A stretch of DNA of 24,341 nt, taken from assembly GCA_035472475.1 (NCBI GenBank), contig DATIPA010000065.1:1-24341 (forward strand). Direction: 5' to 3'. A program made the position numbers and the translations under genes. Source of the DNA: JAFAXD01 sp035472475 (GTDB lineage: Bacteria > Pseudomonadota > Alphaproteobacteria > Rhizobiales > Xanthobacteraceae). The notes under the pieces are model-generated. The model was not told the origin of the DNA. It saw only the letters and a program-made list of their open reading frames with translations, and searched no databases. Positions 18,110 through 24,323 of the stretch are shown piece by piece. Position 1 is the stretch's first letter; the number at the start of each line of letters is the position of its first letter.

Positions 18110-18553
18110 ATGCCCACCATCGCGACCGACGATCGCCACGCCATCGAGGATCTCTACGCCGAGTACGTGTGGGCGCTCGACAGCGGCGATGTGCCGGCGT
18201 TCCTCGCCTTGTTTGCGCCCGACGCCGTGTTCGGCGACACCGCCGGCAACCTCTACAAGGGCCACGAAGCGATCGGCGCCTACGTGCGCGGTCTCACCAT
18301 GTCGGCGCCGTTTCGCGGCCGCCAGCACATCATCAGCCACCTCCGGTTTCGCCCGAGCAACGGCCGCATCGGCGTGAAGGCCTACTGGCTGGTGACCAAA
18401 TGGAGCAAGGCGAGCGGCGCCAAGACCATCGAGGTGAGCGGGCACTCCGACGACGTGTTCGTGCACATCGGCGGCCATTGGCGGTTCGCCCAGCGCCTCG
18501 TGCACTATTGGAACGACACCGACCTGCCGTGGGCCGGTGGAGGCGCGCCATGA
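18110..18553 (+). CDS. NTF2-like / SnoaL-like domain protein
   Basis: Single-domain alpha+beta barrel protein of the NTF2/SnoaL_4 superfamily (147 residues), a fold used by ketosteroid isomerases, dehydratases, polyketide cyclases and ring-hydroxylating dioxygenase beta subunits. Supporting sequence: HAIEDLYAEYVWALDSGDV, LFAPDAVFGDTAGNLYKG, RGRQHIISHLRFRPSNGR and a Trp/Tyr-rich end (HWRFAQRLVHYWND). The ATG at 18110 has AGGA eight bases upstream and is preferred to a GTG at 18086 that overlaps the previous stop. It overlaps the next gene by ATGA. The histidines and aspartates in the pocket suggest an enzyme, possibly a dehydratase or isomerase feeding the hydrolase that follows, but this is inference from position only. 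Confidence 0.82.
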   Translation: MPTIATDDRHAIEDLYAEYVWALDSGDVPAFLALFAPDAVFGDTAGNLYKGHEAIGAYVRGLTMSAPFRGRQHIISHLRFRPSNGRIGVKAYWLVTKWSKASGAKTIEVSGHSDDVFVHIGGHWRFAQRLVHYWNDTDLPWAGGGAP

Positions 18554-19542
18554 AGCTTGCGAGCTTTCGGTTCGCCGGCCGCGATCGTATCGGGTTTGCG
18601 CTCGACGAACACCACGTGGCCGATCTCGCCGAAATCGCGGGCGCCATCGGGCGGGAGGCGCCGCCCGACATGATCGCCTTGATCGAGCAGGGCGAGGACG
18701 GCCGCACGCTGCTGCGCGAGGCCGAGCAGGTTGCGCGCGAGCATCGCGCCCAGGTCAGGCCGATCGCGCTCGGCGACATTCACTGGCAGCCGCCGGTGCG
18801 CCGGCCGGCCAAGATCTGCGGCATCGCGCTCAACAACTCGGCGAGCGATGCGCGCAAGATCAGTTCGCCCAATCACCCGCTGTTCTTCCTCAAGCCGGCC
18901 TCGTGCCTCGTCGGGCATCGCGAGCCGATCGAAGTCTACGATTACTACGGCAGCGTGCATCCCGAGCCGGAACTCGCCGTGATCATCGGACGCGCCTGCC
19001 GCCAGGTCGCGCTCGAGGACGCGATGTCGGTCGTCTACGGCTACTCGATCATGAACGATATGACCGGCAACGGGATGCGGGCGCAGGACATGGTGCACTA
19101 CTACGCGCTTTACCCCTCCAAGGAGGATCCGACCCAAGTCGAGCGGCGCGAGCAGCACCTTTCCTACACGGCGCGCTATAAGGGCAGCGACACCTTTGGT
19201 CCGTTCGGGCCGTGGCTCGTGACCAAGGACGAGATCCCCGACCCTCATAAGCTCGATGTGCTGTGCTGGCACAAGGACGAGTTGATTGCCGAGGACTCGA
19301 CGAGCTACTACAGCTACCCGGTGCCGCAGACGATCGCGTTCATCACCAGGTACCATTCGCTGTGGCCCGGCGACGTGATCTCCATGGGGACCGCGTTCCG
19401 GCCCGGCAAGACCGGCCGCCGCAGCCTGCATACGGCGAACATCACGGAACTCGGCGGTCCGGTCCGGGTTTCGATCACCGGACTGGGGACTTTGGAAAAT
19501 CCGGTGCGGCGGATCATCGACGGCAAGGCGATCGAGGATTAG
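18550..19542 (+). CDS. Fumarylacetoacetate hydrolase (FAH) family protein
   Basis: Metal-dependent C-C bond hydrolase, decarboxylase or keto-enol hydratase of the FAH superfamily, cytosolic. The 330-residue product has an N-terminal cap (about 1-80) and the FAH barrel (about 85-325). The metal-binding signature is HPEPELAVIIGRACRQV with Glu139 and Glu141, followed by GYSIMNDMTGNGMRAQD with Asp170. SMGTAFRPGKTGRRSLHTAN lies where FAH enzymes have the GTP-x-G segment; the usual GTPxGV is altered, which may indicate a different substrate. The ATG overlaps the preceding stop by ATGA. FAH proteins commonly act near the end of aromatic or heterocycle meta-cleavage pathways. Together with the HpcH/HpaI aldolase next to it, this suggests that the cluster degrades a ring-derived or branched acid. 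The exact reaction is unknown. Confidence 0.9.
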   Translation: MKLASFRFAGRDRIGFALDEHHVADLAEIAGAIGREAPPDMIALIEQGEDGRTLLREAEQVAREHRAQVRPIALGDIHWQPPVRRPAKICGIALNNSASDARKISSPNHPLFFLKPASCLVGHREPIEVYDYYGSVHPEPELAVIIGRACRQVALEDAMSVVYGYSIMNDMTGNGMRAQDMVHYYALYPSKEDPTQVERREQHLSYTARYKGSDTFGPFGPWLVTKDEIPDPHKLDVLCWHKDELIAEDSTSYYSYPVPQTIAFITRYHSLWPGDVISMGTAFRPGKTGRRSLHTANITELGGPVRVSITGLGTLENPVRRIIDGKAIED

Positions 19543-19577
19543 ACGATGCTCGGATGCATCGGCAGAAGGGGCACGGC

Positions 19578-20354
19578 ATGAACAAGCTCAAGGCGCGATT
19601 GAAGTCCGGCAAGGCCTGCCTCAACGCGTGGCTCGCGATCCCGTCCGGCTTCTCGGCAGAGGTGATGGCGCAGTGCGGCTTCGACAGCGTGACGGTCGAC
19701 ACGCAGCACGGCGTGCAGGACTACCAATCCATGGTGCAGTGTTTTCAGGCGATGGACAAATGTCCGATCACGCCGCTGGTGCGGGTCCCGTGGAACGAAC
19801 CCGGCATCACCGGCAAAGTGCTCGATGCCGGCGCCTGGGGCGTGATCTGTCCGCTGGTCAACACGCCGGCCGACGCCAAGGCGCTGACCAACGCCTGCCT
19901 CTATCCGCCGCAAGGCAAGCGCAGCAACGGCCCGATCCGCGCGGCCGCCTACGGCGAGGCGAGCCCCTACCAGTCGATTGCCAACGACGAGGTCCTGGTG
20001 ATCCCGATGATCGAGACCCAGGAGGCGCTGGACAACATCGACGCGATCCTGGACACGCCCGGCATCAGCGGCATCTATGTCGGCCCGAGCGATCTCGGCA
20101 TGTCGCTCGGCCTCAAGCCGCTGCTCGACCGCGAGGAGCCGCAGATCTTTTCGATCTACGACATGCTGATCAAGGTGACCGGCAAGCGCGGCCTGTTTGC
20201 CGGCGTGCACAACCTGACCGGCGCCTACGCGGCCCGCATGATCGAGATGGGCTTCCGCTTCGTGACCATCGGAAACGACAGCGGCCTGATGGCGCGCGCG
20301 GCGCGCAACGAGATTGCGATCGCGCGCAAGAACGCCGGCGCGATCGCGAGCTAA
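19578..20354 (+). CDS. HpcH/HpaI-type class II aldolase (2,4-dihydroxyhept-2-ene-1,7-dioate aldolase family)
   Basis: Metal-dependent pyruvate (or 2-keto acid) aldolase of the HpcH/HpaI family, 258 residues, a TIM barrel. Expected residues are present: His44 in DSVTVDTQHG, Arg69 in LVRVPWNEPG, the metal-binding Glu146 in VIPMIETQEALDNID and Asp172 in GIYVGPSDLGMSLGL. The canonical segment 'D-x-E-H' reads DTQHG here, a common variation. The ATG at 19578 has AAGGGG upstream, and the gene starts 35 bases after the FAH-family gene. The combination of a FAH-type hydrolase and a HpaI-type aldolase is typical of homoprotocatechuate-like meta pathways, but the other enzymes of that route are absent. 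I am confident of the family; the natural aldol is unknown. Confidence 0.9.
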   Translation: MNKLKARLKSGKACLNAWLAIPSGFSAEVMAQCGFDSVTVDTQHGVQDYQSMVQCFQAMDKCPITPLVRVPWNEPGITGKVLDAGAWGVICPLVNTPADAKALTNACLYPPQGKRSNGPIRAAAYGEASPYQSIANDEVLVIPMIETQEALDNIDAILDTPGISGIYVGPSDLGMSLGLKPLLDREEPQIFSIYDMLIKVTGKRGLFAGVHNLTGAYAARMIEMGFRFVTIGNDSGLMARAARNEIAIARKNAGAIAS

Positions 20355-20400
20355 ACCGGGATCCGGAAAAGCTCATGCTCAAGCAAAAAAAGCAGGTGCG

Positions 20401-21360
20401 ATGCGACGGCTCTTGACGCTTCTGGCGGTCAGCATCCTGTCGGCGGGCGCATCCGCGCGCGCGCAGGACTACCCGCAGAAGCCGGTGCGCGCGATCACCG
20501 CGCTCAGCGCCGGCGGCACCAGCGACGTGTTCATGCGCGTGCTCGGTGACCAGTTCCAGCAGCGGACCGGTCAGCCGATCGTGGTGGAGAACCGGCCGGG
20601 CGGCGCGCTCAACATCGGCGGGCAGGCCTGCGCGGACGCCCCGCCCGACGGCTACAGCATCTGCCTGCTGCCGATCGAGACGCTCGCCTACAACCAGTTC
20701 CTGTTCAAGAAACTGGCGTACGACGCCAACGCGTTCGTGCCGATCACCAACGTGTTCTTCGTCACCGCGGTGTTGATCGTCAATGCATCGCTCAACGTGC
20801 GCTCGCTCGACGACCTCGCCGCGCTCTCGAAGGCCAAGCCTGGAACACTGAGCTACATGTCGCCGGCGGTGCCGCTCGCCTTCTTCATGGAGACCTGGCG
20901 GCGCCAGAGCGGCGCCGACATCGTCAGGGTGCCGTACAAGGGCGGCGCCGACGCCGCCAACGCCATCATGGCCGGCTCGACCCCGGTCGCCTTCAGCGGT
21001 CTTGCCAACTTCGTTCCGCACATCCGCGCCGGCACCATGTCGGCGCTCGCGGTCGACACCGACAAGCGCTCGCCGCTGCTGCCGGACGTGCCGACCTTGC
21101 GCGAGATAGGCTACACGGGACCGCTGACCCAGGCCTATTTCGGCCTGGTCGCGCCGGCCGGAACCCCAGCGGCGATCGTCGCCAAGCTGCGCGAGATCGT
21201 GGTCGCGATCGCGAGCGACCCGGCTTTCGCGGAGAAGAACATGCTGAGCCTCGGGCTGATCCCGATCCTCGACACGCCCTACGAATTCGCGCGCTCCCTT
21301 GCGGACAACCGCGCCACCGCGGCGCGCATTGTCAAGGAGTCGGGGCTCGAGGCGCAGTAG
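20401..21360 (+). CDS. Tripartite tricarboxylate transporter substrate-binding protein (TctC / Bug family)
   Basis: Periplasmic solute receptor of the Bug/TctC family, 319 residues. It has a Sec signal peptide (MRRLLTLLAVSILSAGASARA, split near residue 21) followed by QDYPQKPVRAITALSAGG, the usual first strand. VVENRPGGALNIGGQA and the ADAPPDGYSICL segment are the family's ligand-pocket landmarks. The ATG at 20401 is preceded by AGGTG and matches the signal peptide; longer in-frame starts upstream add no family sequence. No TctA or TctB membrane gene is present in the window, so this is an orphan receptor, as is common in Burkholderiales and some Hyphomicrobiales. Its position inside the catabolic cluster suggests that it binds the cluster's carboxylic-acid substrate. 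Confidence 0.9.
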   Translation: MRRLLTLLAVSILSAGASARAQDYPQKPVRAITALSAGGTSDVFMRVLGDQFQQRTGQPIVVENRPGGALNIGGQACADAPPDGYSICLLPIETLAYNQFLFKKLAYDANAFVPITNVFFVTAVLIVNASLNVRSLDDLAALSKAKPGTLSYMSPAVPLAFFMETWRRQSGADIVRVPYKGGADAANAIMAGSTPVAFSGLANFVPHIRAGTMSALAVDTDKRSPLLPDVPTLREIGYTGPLTQAYFGLVAPAGTPAAIVAKLREIVVAIASDPAFAEKNMLSLGLIPILDTPYEFARSLADNRATAARIVKESGLEAQ

Positions 21361-21384
21361 CTCTCGTAGTCGCAGGGGGAGGAT

Positions 21385-22380
21385 GTGGATCAAACATTGA
21401 TCTGGTTGATGATCGGGCCCGGAACCTTGCCCGGCCAGGGCGTCGACCGGATGGACATGCTGCGCTACGCCGAGTGGGTTAGCGGGCGCAAGCCGCTCAA
21501 GGATGACGAGCTGCTGGCCGCGCTACCCGAGATCGACCGGATCGCCAAGGTCGAGGTCGATGATGGGAACCCCTATCCGATCGACAGCGCCAAGGCGCTG
21601 CAGGCGATTGCCGGGCGCATGGAACTGGTGGCGCGCCGTCCCGAGGTCGGCGGCATCGTGTTCGTGCAGGGAACCAACAGCATTGAGGAAACCTCGTATT
21701 TCCTCAATCTGACCGTGCATACCAACAAACCGATCGTGGTCACGGGCGCGCAGCGGCCGTTCACCGCGCTCGGCAGCGACGGCCCGCTGAACCTGATTGA
21801 CGCGATCCGGGTCGCCGCCTCAAGCACGGCGCGTAGCATGGGCGTGCTGGTGGTCGCCAACAGCGAGATCAACGCGGCGCGCGACGTCACCAAGACCAAC
21901 ACCTACCGGCTGCAGACCTTTCGCAGTCGCGATCTCGGGATCCTGGGCTACACGGATCCCGACCAGATCGTGTTCTACCGGATGCCGACCCGGCGCCATA
22001 CGATCAACAGCGAATTCGATATTGCAAACCTGGAGCGGCTGCCGCGCGTCGACGTGATCTACGTGTTCACGGGCGCGCGCGCCGATCTAGCGAACGCGGC
22101 TGTCAATGCCGGCGCAGAAGGATTGGTGATCGCGGGGTCGGGCGCGGGGTCGACCGGTGAGATGCGCAAGGAGCTTGCCAAGCTCGCCGCCCAAGGCGTG
22201 GTGATCGTGCGCAGCTCGCGCGTCGGCGACGGCCGCGTCGTACGCGACGACAATTGGCAGGAGCCCGGAATGGTCGCGGCCGATAACCTGAGCCCGCACA
22301 AGGCGGCGTGGCTTCTCACGCTGGCGCTCACCCGAACGCGCGATCCCGACGCGATCCAGCGCATGTTCGATGAATATTGA
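21385..22380 (+). CDS. Asparaginase family protein with altered second catalytic motif
   Basis: L-asparaginase/glutaminase fold, 331 residues, no signal peptide. First motif: IGPGTLPG (Thr14 aligns by eye with the nucleophile Thr12 of E. coli type II, though GG-T is P-G-T). Second motif: VFVQGTNSIEETSYFL, with Thr97 aligned to Thr89 but Asn98 in place of catalytic-triad Asp90. Lys170 in NAARDVTKTNT matches Lys162. TGAQRP (120-125) is the normal family sequence. The codon for Asn98 is AAC, so the change needs only one base. The GTG at 21385 follows AGGGGGAGGAT closely; an in-frame ATG at 21409 would cut the first strand. It ends the nine-gene cluster, 24 bases after the TctC gene. It may hydrolyse an amide other than asparagine. 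Confidence 0.82.
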   Translation: MDQTLIWLMIGPGTLPGQGVDRMDMLRYAEWVSGRKPLKDDELLAALPEIDRIAKVEVDDGNPYPIDSAKALQAIAGRMELVARRPEVGGIVFVQGTNSIEETSYFLNLTVHTNKPIVVTGAQRPFTALGSDGPLNLIDAIRVAASSTARSMGVLVVANSEINAARDVTKTNTYRLQTFRSRDLGILGYTDPDQIVFYRMPTRRHTINSEFDIANLERLPRVDVIYVFTGARADLANAAVNAGAEGLVIAGSGAGSTGEMRKELAKLAAQGVVIVRSSRVGDGRVVRDDNWQEPGMVAADNLSPHKAAWLLTLALTRTRDPDAIQRMFDEY

Positions 22381-22436
22381 TGCTGCCCCGGGACCAGGTG
22401 AGTTTGCGGTTCAAACCGACCCTCAGCAGCTGGTAG

Positions 22437-22473
22437 CGCTGGTTGATCGCTTCTCGCGCGATCGGCGCCAGCG
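22437..22473. terminator. Hairpin between convergent genes, possible bidirectional terminator
   Basis: CGCTGG (22437-22442) pairs with CCAGCG (22468-22473), and inside it GATCGC (22445-22450) pairs with GCGATC (22458-22463) around a seven-base loop. It sits between the asparaginase stop (22380) and the stop of the convergent TctC gene (22503). There is no T run, so termination would be weak or Rho-assisted. Confidence 0.35.
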
Positions 22474-22502
22474 TAGCCGGCACGCCGGCAAACGCATTGG
22501 CT

Positions 22503-23480
22503 CTAATCCGCTTTGAGGCCGGCGAACCTGACGACCTTAGCCCACTTTTCGGTTTCCTCGTCGATGAGGCTGCCGAAGTCGGCGGGGGAGCCCGTAAATA
22601 TTTCACTGCCGAGCTCGCTCATGCGCGCCTTTACAACAGGATCGTTGAGCGCCGCATTAATCTCCCGATTGAGACGCTTGATGACTTCTGGCGGCGTGCC
22701 CTTGGGCGCGCCGAATCCCAGAAATCCAGTCACCGCGTAGCCCGGGACAACCTCGGCGATCGGCGCGACCTCTGGCAGCACCCGCACGCGGGCGGTTGCG
22801 GTCACCCCGAGCGCGCGCAGCGCGCCCGCCTGGATGTGCGGCACCGACGAGCCGATCGCGTCGAACATCGCCTGGACATCGCCAGCCATCAGCGCGGACT
22901 GCGCCGCCGGTGTCCCCCGATATGGGACATGCACCATATCGGTACCCGTCATCATCTTGAACAGTTCGCCGCACAGATGGGTCAAGTTGCCGGTCCCGGT
23001 CGAGGCCAGGTTGATCTGGCCGGGATTGGCCTTGGCATAGGCAACGAATTCCGCGACCGATTTGGCCGGAAACGACGGGTTGACCGTCAGGACGAAAGAA
23101 TCATTGTTGGTTCTCGCGACCGGGACGATGTCGCGCGTGACGGTGATCGTGTTCCTTTCATAAAGGGTCACGTTGACGGCGTGCGGGCTCGCAACCTGCA
23201 GGAGCGTGTAGCCATCCGCCGGGGCGCGCGCGACCGCCTGCAAAGCCAGGTTGCCGCCAGCACCCGGACGGTTGTCGATGATCACCGACTGGCCAAGCTG
23301 CTGCGAAAGCGCTTGACCGATGAGCCGCGCAATGATGTCCGGCGTGCCTCCGGCAGGAACAAAGACGACCAGTGTCACCGGCCGTGCCGGAAAGGTTTGG
23401 GCTCGCAATGATCCAGTGATGGCAACAAAGGCGGCAGATCCCGCAATTGCCTGCAGAGCCTTGCGGCGCGGAATTTTCAT
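22503..23480 (-). CDS. Second TctC / Bug-family substrate-binding protein
   Basis: Periplasmic solute receptor of 325 residues. The N-terminus MKIPRRKALQAIAGSAAFVA has paired arginines followed by a hydrophobic stretch and SLRAQ at the cleavage site, so export by Tat as well as Sec is possible. TFPARPVTLVVFVPAGGTPD is the first strand, IIDNRPGAGGNLALQAVARA and ADGYTLLQV are ligand-pocket landmarks, and VPYRGTPAAQSALMAGDVQ is typical of the second lobe. The ATG at 23480 has GGGAGGG upstream; a TTG one codon earlier is less likely. It is convergent with the asparaginase gene and is not part of that operon. No membrane subunits are near. It is clearly distinct in sequence from the TctC protein at 20401, so the pair is not a recent duplication. 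Confidence 0.92.
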   Translation of the reverse strand: MKIPRRKALQAIAGSAAFVAITGSLRAQTFPARPVTLVVFVPAGGTPDIIARLIGQALSQQLGQSVIIDNRPGAGGNLALQAVARAPADGYTLLQVASPHAVNVTLYERNTITVTRDIVPVARTNNDSFVLTVNPSFPAKSVAEFVAYAKANPGQINLASTGTGNLTHLCGELFKMMTGTDMVHVPYRGTPAAQSALMAGDVQAMFDAIGSSVPHIQAGALRALGVTATARVRVLPEVAPIAEVVPGYAVTGFLGFGAPKGTPPEVIKRLNREINAALNDPVVKARMSELGSEIFTGSPADFGSLIDEETEKWAKVVRFAGLKAD

Positions 23481-23637
23481 CAAACCCTCCCTGCGCTCCG
23501 CGATAGCGATTCCGTCGAATTTATCGGAAGCCGCAAGAGTTCTACCATGGGGTCATTCGGATTGGTTAGGCGAATGGAGTTGCCGTTGATAGCGGACGCG
23601 GCGGCCATGGATGCGCGCCGTGATGAGGCATGATAAT

Positions 23638-23931
23638 TCAAATGAAGATGCGATCGCCCTGCATGTCGATGATCTGTTTGGCCTTCGAAATCGTAAAGTC
23701 GATCGCGTCGTCCCTGTTTTGGTGCGTATCCGCCCGGACGAAGTGGTGTTCTTTAAGACCGTCGGGGAGGTCTTTTTCGATGATTCCGGCGGTCTGATAT
23801 TGACCGTTTACCTCGTAAGGTGTCGGCCGGATGCGATAGCCCTTGTATTCGGTGAGCGCCGTTGCCGACTCGTCAATCTTGCTGGTTCCTTTCGCCAGAC
23901 GGATCCAAGCTGCTTTCAATTTTGCAAACAT
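23638..23931 (-). CDS. HlyU-family protein
   Basis: A 97-residue protein matching the HlyU family (PF10115), a short beta-rich domain named after a Vibrio haemolysin regulator; in alphaproteobacteria its role is not established. Visible landmarks: TEYKGYRIRPTPYEVNGQY (about 27-45), KEHHFVRADTHQNRDDA (60-76) and KAKQIIDMQGDRIF (83-96), which is the family's C-terminal signature. The N-terminal 25 residues are basic and poorly conserved. The Shine-Dalgarno is weak. A perfect 6-bp inverted repeat (23941-23957) lies ten bases upstream of the ATG. It shares no operon with its neighbours: the TctC gene begins downstream after 155 bases, and a pseudogene fragment lies upstream. Confidence 0.82.
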   Translation of the reverse strand: MFAKLKAAWIRLAKGTSKIDESATALTEYKGYRIRPTPYEVNGQYQTAGIIEKDLPDGLKEHHFVRADTHQNRDDAIDFTISKAKQIIDMQGDRIFI

Positions 23932-23940
23932 GTCAGCATC

Positions 23941-23957
23941 CGTCAGGTCATCTGACG
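23941..23957. promoter_or_regulatory. Perfect inverted repeat upstream of the HlyU-family gene
   Basis: CGTCAG, five-base centre GTCAT, CTGACG. Placed ten bases before the start codon on the minus strand, it could be an operator or a hairpin in the 5' untranslated region. No other copy was noticed by eye in the window. Confidence 0.35.
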
Positions 23958-23985
23958 TGTTACGCGCATAGCCACGCGCGCCGTT

Positions 23986-24093
23986 TCATTCGATCACCTC
24001 GTCGGCGCGGAGCGCAGGTGATGTAGGTACATCAATGCCCAGCGCCTTCACGGTCCTCAGGTTGGCGACAAATTCAAACCTGGTCGGTTGCTT
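23986..24093 (-). pseudogene. C-terminal relic of an ABC_sub_bind-type substrate-binding protein
   Basis: Thirty-five sense codons plus TGA read as the typical C-terminus of ABC_sub_bind (PF04392) proteins: QPTRFEFVANLRTVKALG and GIDVPTSPALRADEVIE. The equivalent end in intact proteins is QPTKFELVINLKTAKALG and then LLARADEVIE. An in-frame TAG (24094-24096) directly precedes the homologous part and nothing upstream continues it, so the rest of the gene (about 290 residues) is lost. No start codon is available. It shows that this end of the window has been rearranged, perhaps by the adjacent insertion sequence. Confidence 0.72.
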
Positions 24094-24139
24094 CTAGCAT
24101 GTCCGAGACGAGCAAAGGAGGAGCTTTGGAGTGGGAGCG

Positions 24140-24191
24140 ATGCCGCTTTGGGTCATTAGCGGATATCGCCGCCACACTTCCGAATGTCCGC
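24140..24191. repeat. Overlapping palindromic repeat units (TGTCCGC type)
   Basis: CCGCT (24143-24147) pairs with AGCGG (24158-24162) over a ten-base loop. GCGGATAT (24159-24166) also pairs with ATGTCCGC (24184-24191) over a 17-base loop, with one G-T wobble. The two share the middle arm, so they are alternative hairpins. Sequences of the TGTCCGC/GCGGACA kind are scattered in intergenic DNA of Hyphomicrobiales as I recall; no second copy is in this window, so the repeat status is inference. Confidence 0.4.
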
Positions 24192-24192
24192 C

Positions 24193-24323
24193 TTATCCCT
24201 GAAAGATGGGGTAATCGGCCGGCGAGCTTGTGGATAGCTGAAGATTTGGGGTGCTGCGCTTCAGGCTGATGGTGAAACGAGGTCCGTGGTAACGGCCTCA
24301 AGCATCAGAAGGAGAAGCGCAGC
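24193..24323 (+). ncRNA. Candidate bridge RNA / structured leader of an IS110-family element
   Basis: Non-coding segment before the transposase start with strong predicted folding. A 5' stem-loop pairs TTATCCC (24193-24199) with GGGGTAA (24208-24214) around an eight-base loop. A long hairpin runs from 24252 to 24324: outer 11-bp stem (24252-24262 with 24314-24324), small internal loop, CTGATG/CATCAG (24266-24271 with 24303-24308), internal loop, then GAGG-T-CCGT with ACGG-CCTC around a GGTA tip. In the IS110 group a bridge RNA made of a 5' stem-loop and two looped stems is known to be transcribed from the left end upstream of the recombinase gene. The position and multi-loop fold fit; the internal loops are smaller than in IS621, and I cannot assign target- or donor-binding loops. 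The identification depends on the transposase call. Confidence 0.4.

Noticed and set aside
22328..22606. Minus-strand frame with the segment PIAREAINQRYQLL, faintly like glycoside hydrolase family 31
   Set aside because: The similarity covers about 14 residues only, the frame runs through two convergent genes, and no neighbouring sequence supports a glycosidase relic.
22443..23411. A 322-codon open frame on the plus strand opposite the second TctC gene
   Set aside because: The minus strand carries a clear Bug-family protein with signal peptide and ribosome binding site; the plus-strand product is Arg-rich and has no family features.
23503..23530. TTCCG and CGGAA inverted repeat upstream of the second TctC gene
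   Set aside because: Five base pairs over a ten-base AT-containing loop is expected by chance in this much DNA and is not joined to recognisable promoter boxes.
24074..24301. A 75-codon minus-strand frame across the putative IS left end
   Set aside because: Composition is random-looking (many Arg, Ser, Pro and His), there is no ribosome binding site, and it spans the structured leader and repeat.
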